From the NCBI GenBank assembly GCA_963715635.1, contig OY970261.1:2790001-2854000 (forward strand): 64,000 nucleotides of DNA. Direction: 5' to 3'. The notes under the pieces are model-generated. The model did no database searches. It was not told the origin of the DNA and saw only the letters and a program-made list of their open reading frames with translations. Positions 63,139-64,000 of the stretch are shown here, one piece after another. The stretch is from JAPKZH01 sp963715635 (GTDB lineage: Bacteria; Acidobacteriota; Aminicenantia; Aminicenantales; UBA4085). Each line of letters opens with the position of its first letter. The first letter of the stretch is position 1. Made by a program: the position numbers and the translations under genes.

Positions 63139-63669
63139 TTAAAGCTCCTCGACAATGAACTGGTCATTCGTATAAACGCAGATCCCCGCGCTGATTTTCA
63201 TGGCCTCCAGGACAATCTCTTTGGCCGACAAGTCGGTGTGCTGAATGAGGGCGCGCGCGGCGGCCAGGGCGAAAGGGCCGCCCGAGCCGATGGTGAGGAT
63301 TCCATCATCCGGCTCGATCACATCGCCCGTCCCGGAAATGAGAAACGAGCTCTCTTTGTTGGCGACGATCATAAAGGCTTCCAGGCGGCGCAGGGCTTTG
63401 TCCAGGCGCCAGTCCTTGGCCAGCTCGATGGCGGCCCGAGACAAGTTCCCCTTGTATTCTTCGAGCTTGCCTTCAAACCGCGCAAACAGGGCGAAGGCGT
63501 CCGAGGTGGCGCCGGCAAAACCGGCCAGCACCTGGCCTTTGTACAGGCGGCGGATCTTGTTCGCCGTCTGTTTTAGGATGGTCTGCCCCATGGTCACCTG
63601 GCCGTCTCCGGCGATGGCGATCTTGCCCTTATGGCGGATACAAATAACGGTCGTCGATTGAATGGTCAT
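63139..63669 (-). CDS. hslV: HslV, peptidase subunit of the HslUV protease
   Basis: The 176-residue product has the N-terminal-nucleophile fold. A short propeptide MTIQS precedes Thr6-Thr7 (STTVICIRHKGKIAIAGDGQ), so Thr6 should be the catalytic residue after processing. IGSGGPFALAAARALI is the usual C-terminal box. ATG 63669 follows GGAG. A sigma70-like promoter lies 24 bases upstream. Confidence 0.97.
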   Translation of the reverse strand: MTIQSTTVICIRHKGKIAIAGDGQVTMGQTILKQTANKIRRLYKGQVLAGFAGATSDAFALFARFEGKLEEYKGNLSRAAIELAKDWRLDKALRRLEAFMIVANKESSFLISGTGDVIEPDDGILTIGSGGPFALAAARALIQHTDLSAKEIVLEAMKISAGICVYTNDQFIVEEL

Positions 63670-63692
63670 GGAATCTCCGTATAGACCTAATA

Positions 63693-63721
63693 ATCATAAA
63701 GGAAGGGCTCACGCAAGTAAA
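63693..63721 (-). promoter_or_regulatory. promoter of hslV-hslU-lipoprotein run
   Basis: On the minus strand TTTACT (63716-63721), a 17-base spacer and TATGAT (63693-63698) lie 24 bases before the hslV start. The -10 matches five of six positions. Confidence 0.55.
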
Positions 63722-64000
63722 GGGCTCGGGACGCTTCAAACTAATTGGTTCGAAGAGAGAGCTTTGGAAAGGGATTCGCTCCCTAACGGGATTTTTCACG
63801 CCATAAAAATTCCGCCTTTTTCGGCGGCTGCGTTTCTCGCATGCTCGATGATCGGATTAAACGGATGTCCTTGTCCTCACTCAAGCCTATCAAATTTTTT
63901 TTATCCCTGCTCAAACATTCTCGCCGGCCTCAAAGAGGCTTCCCGAAAAAGCCGAAATTTTAAGGCTAAATCCCTCATGATCGCTTCATCCCTTTCCAAA
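63722..64000. other. right-edge segment without a supported gene
   Basis: It contains a CCGCC-TTTTTC-GGCGG hairpin at about 63808-63823 and a 32-codon frame at 63865-63963 with no ribosome site. I see no gene. Confidence 0.4.

Noticed and set aside
63865..63963. 32-codon frame starting MSLSSLKPIKFFLSLLKHSR
   Set aside because: No ribosome site and too short; looks like chance at the window edge.

Overview
The window reads as a chromosomal piece of a Gram-negative, diderm, heterotrophic bacterium. It carries a PilQ secretin, a BamA/TamA-TamB export pair, a SurA-like chaperone, a FadL-type porin, a SusC-like TonB receptor with an N-terminal carboxypeptidase-regulatory domain, lipoproteins, a large Ser/Thr kinase with a TolB-like domain and TPRs, and a secreted BNR-repeat protein. 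That mix fits Acidobacteriota and especially Candidatus Aminicenantes; this is inference from gene content only, with no database search.

Layout. 1-1808 (+): end of pilQ and two lipoprotein genes. 1805-11552 (-): a tight nine-gene housekeeping run, read right to left: glycosyltransferase, DUF465 protein, Asd-like protein, MsbA-like ABC exporter, yicC, gmk, coaBC, family-4 UDG, priA. 11717-20537: a probable genomic island at tRNA-Phe(GAA). Twenty bases of the tRNA 3' end recur exactly at 20518-20537. Between them lie a kinase-TPR gene, two decayed tails of related genes, a frameshifted TonB receptor, an IS91-like remnant and a compact four-gene HTH/HTH/HEPN/HTH cassette. 20633-29219 (mostly -): galU, fadL-like, clpB, an acidic orphan, mutS and a methyltransferase. 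29245-38731: a second accessory block, bounded by two ~140-bp direct repeats (about ten mismatches). It holds IS91-like, IS481-like and IS3-like material, a HEAT-repeat protein, a methyltransferase and orphans. 38699-44629: GH2 beta-galactosidase, a broken GNAT gene and a BNR-repeat secreted protein. 44705-44964: seven consecutive DNA/RNA hairpins in a divergent intergenic region. 45065-55522: pgsA, then an envelope block (fabD, surA-like, bamA/tamA, tamB, a GT-C glycosyltransferase, an outer-membrane barrel). 55559-60578: a biotin-dependent acyl-CoA carboxylase (carrier, BC and CT subunits), an FSA-type transaldolase and an FAH-family protein. 60575-63669: an FnIII lipoprotein and hslU-hslV.

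Most notable: the HEPN cassette on the tRNA island (possible toxin-antitoxin or defence module); a PriA and an Asd homologue that both lost catalytic residues; two independent frameshifts at the same GGGGATCCTC string; the hairpin array upstream of pgsA; and nested insertion sequences with a possible outward promoter.
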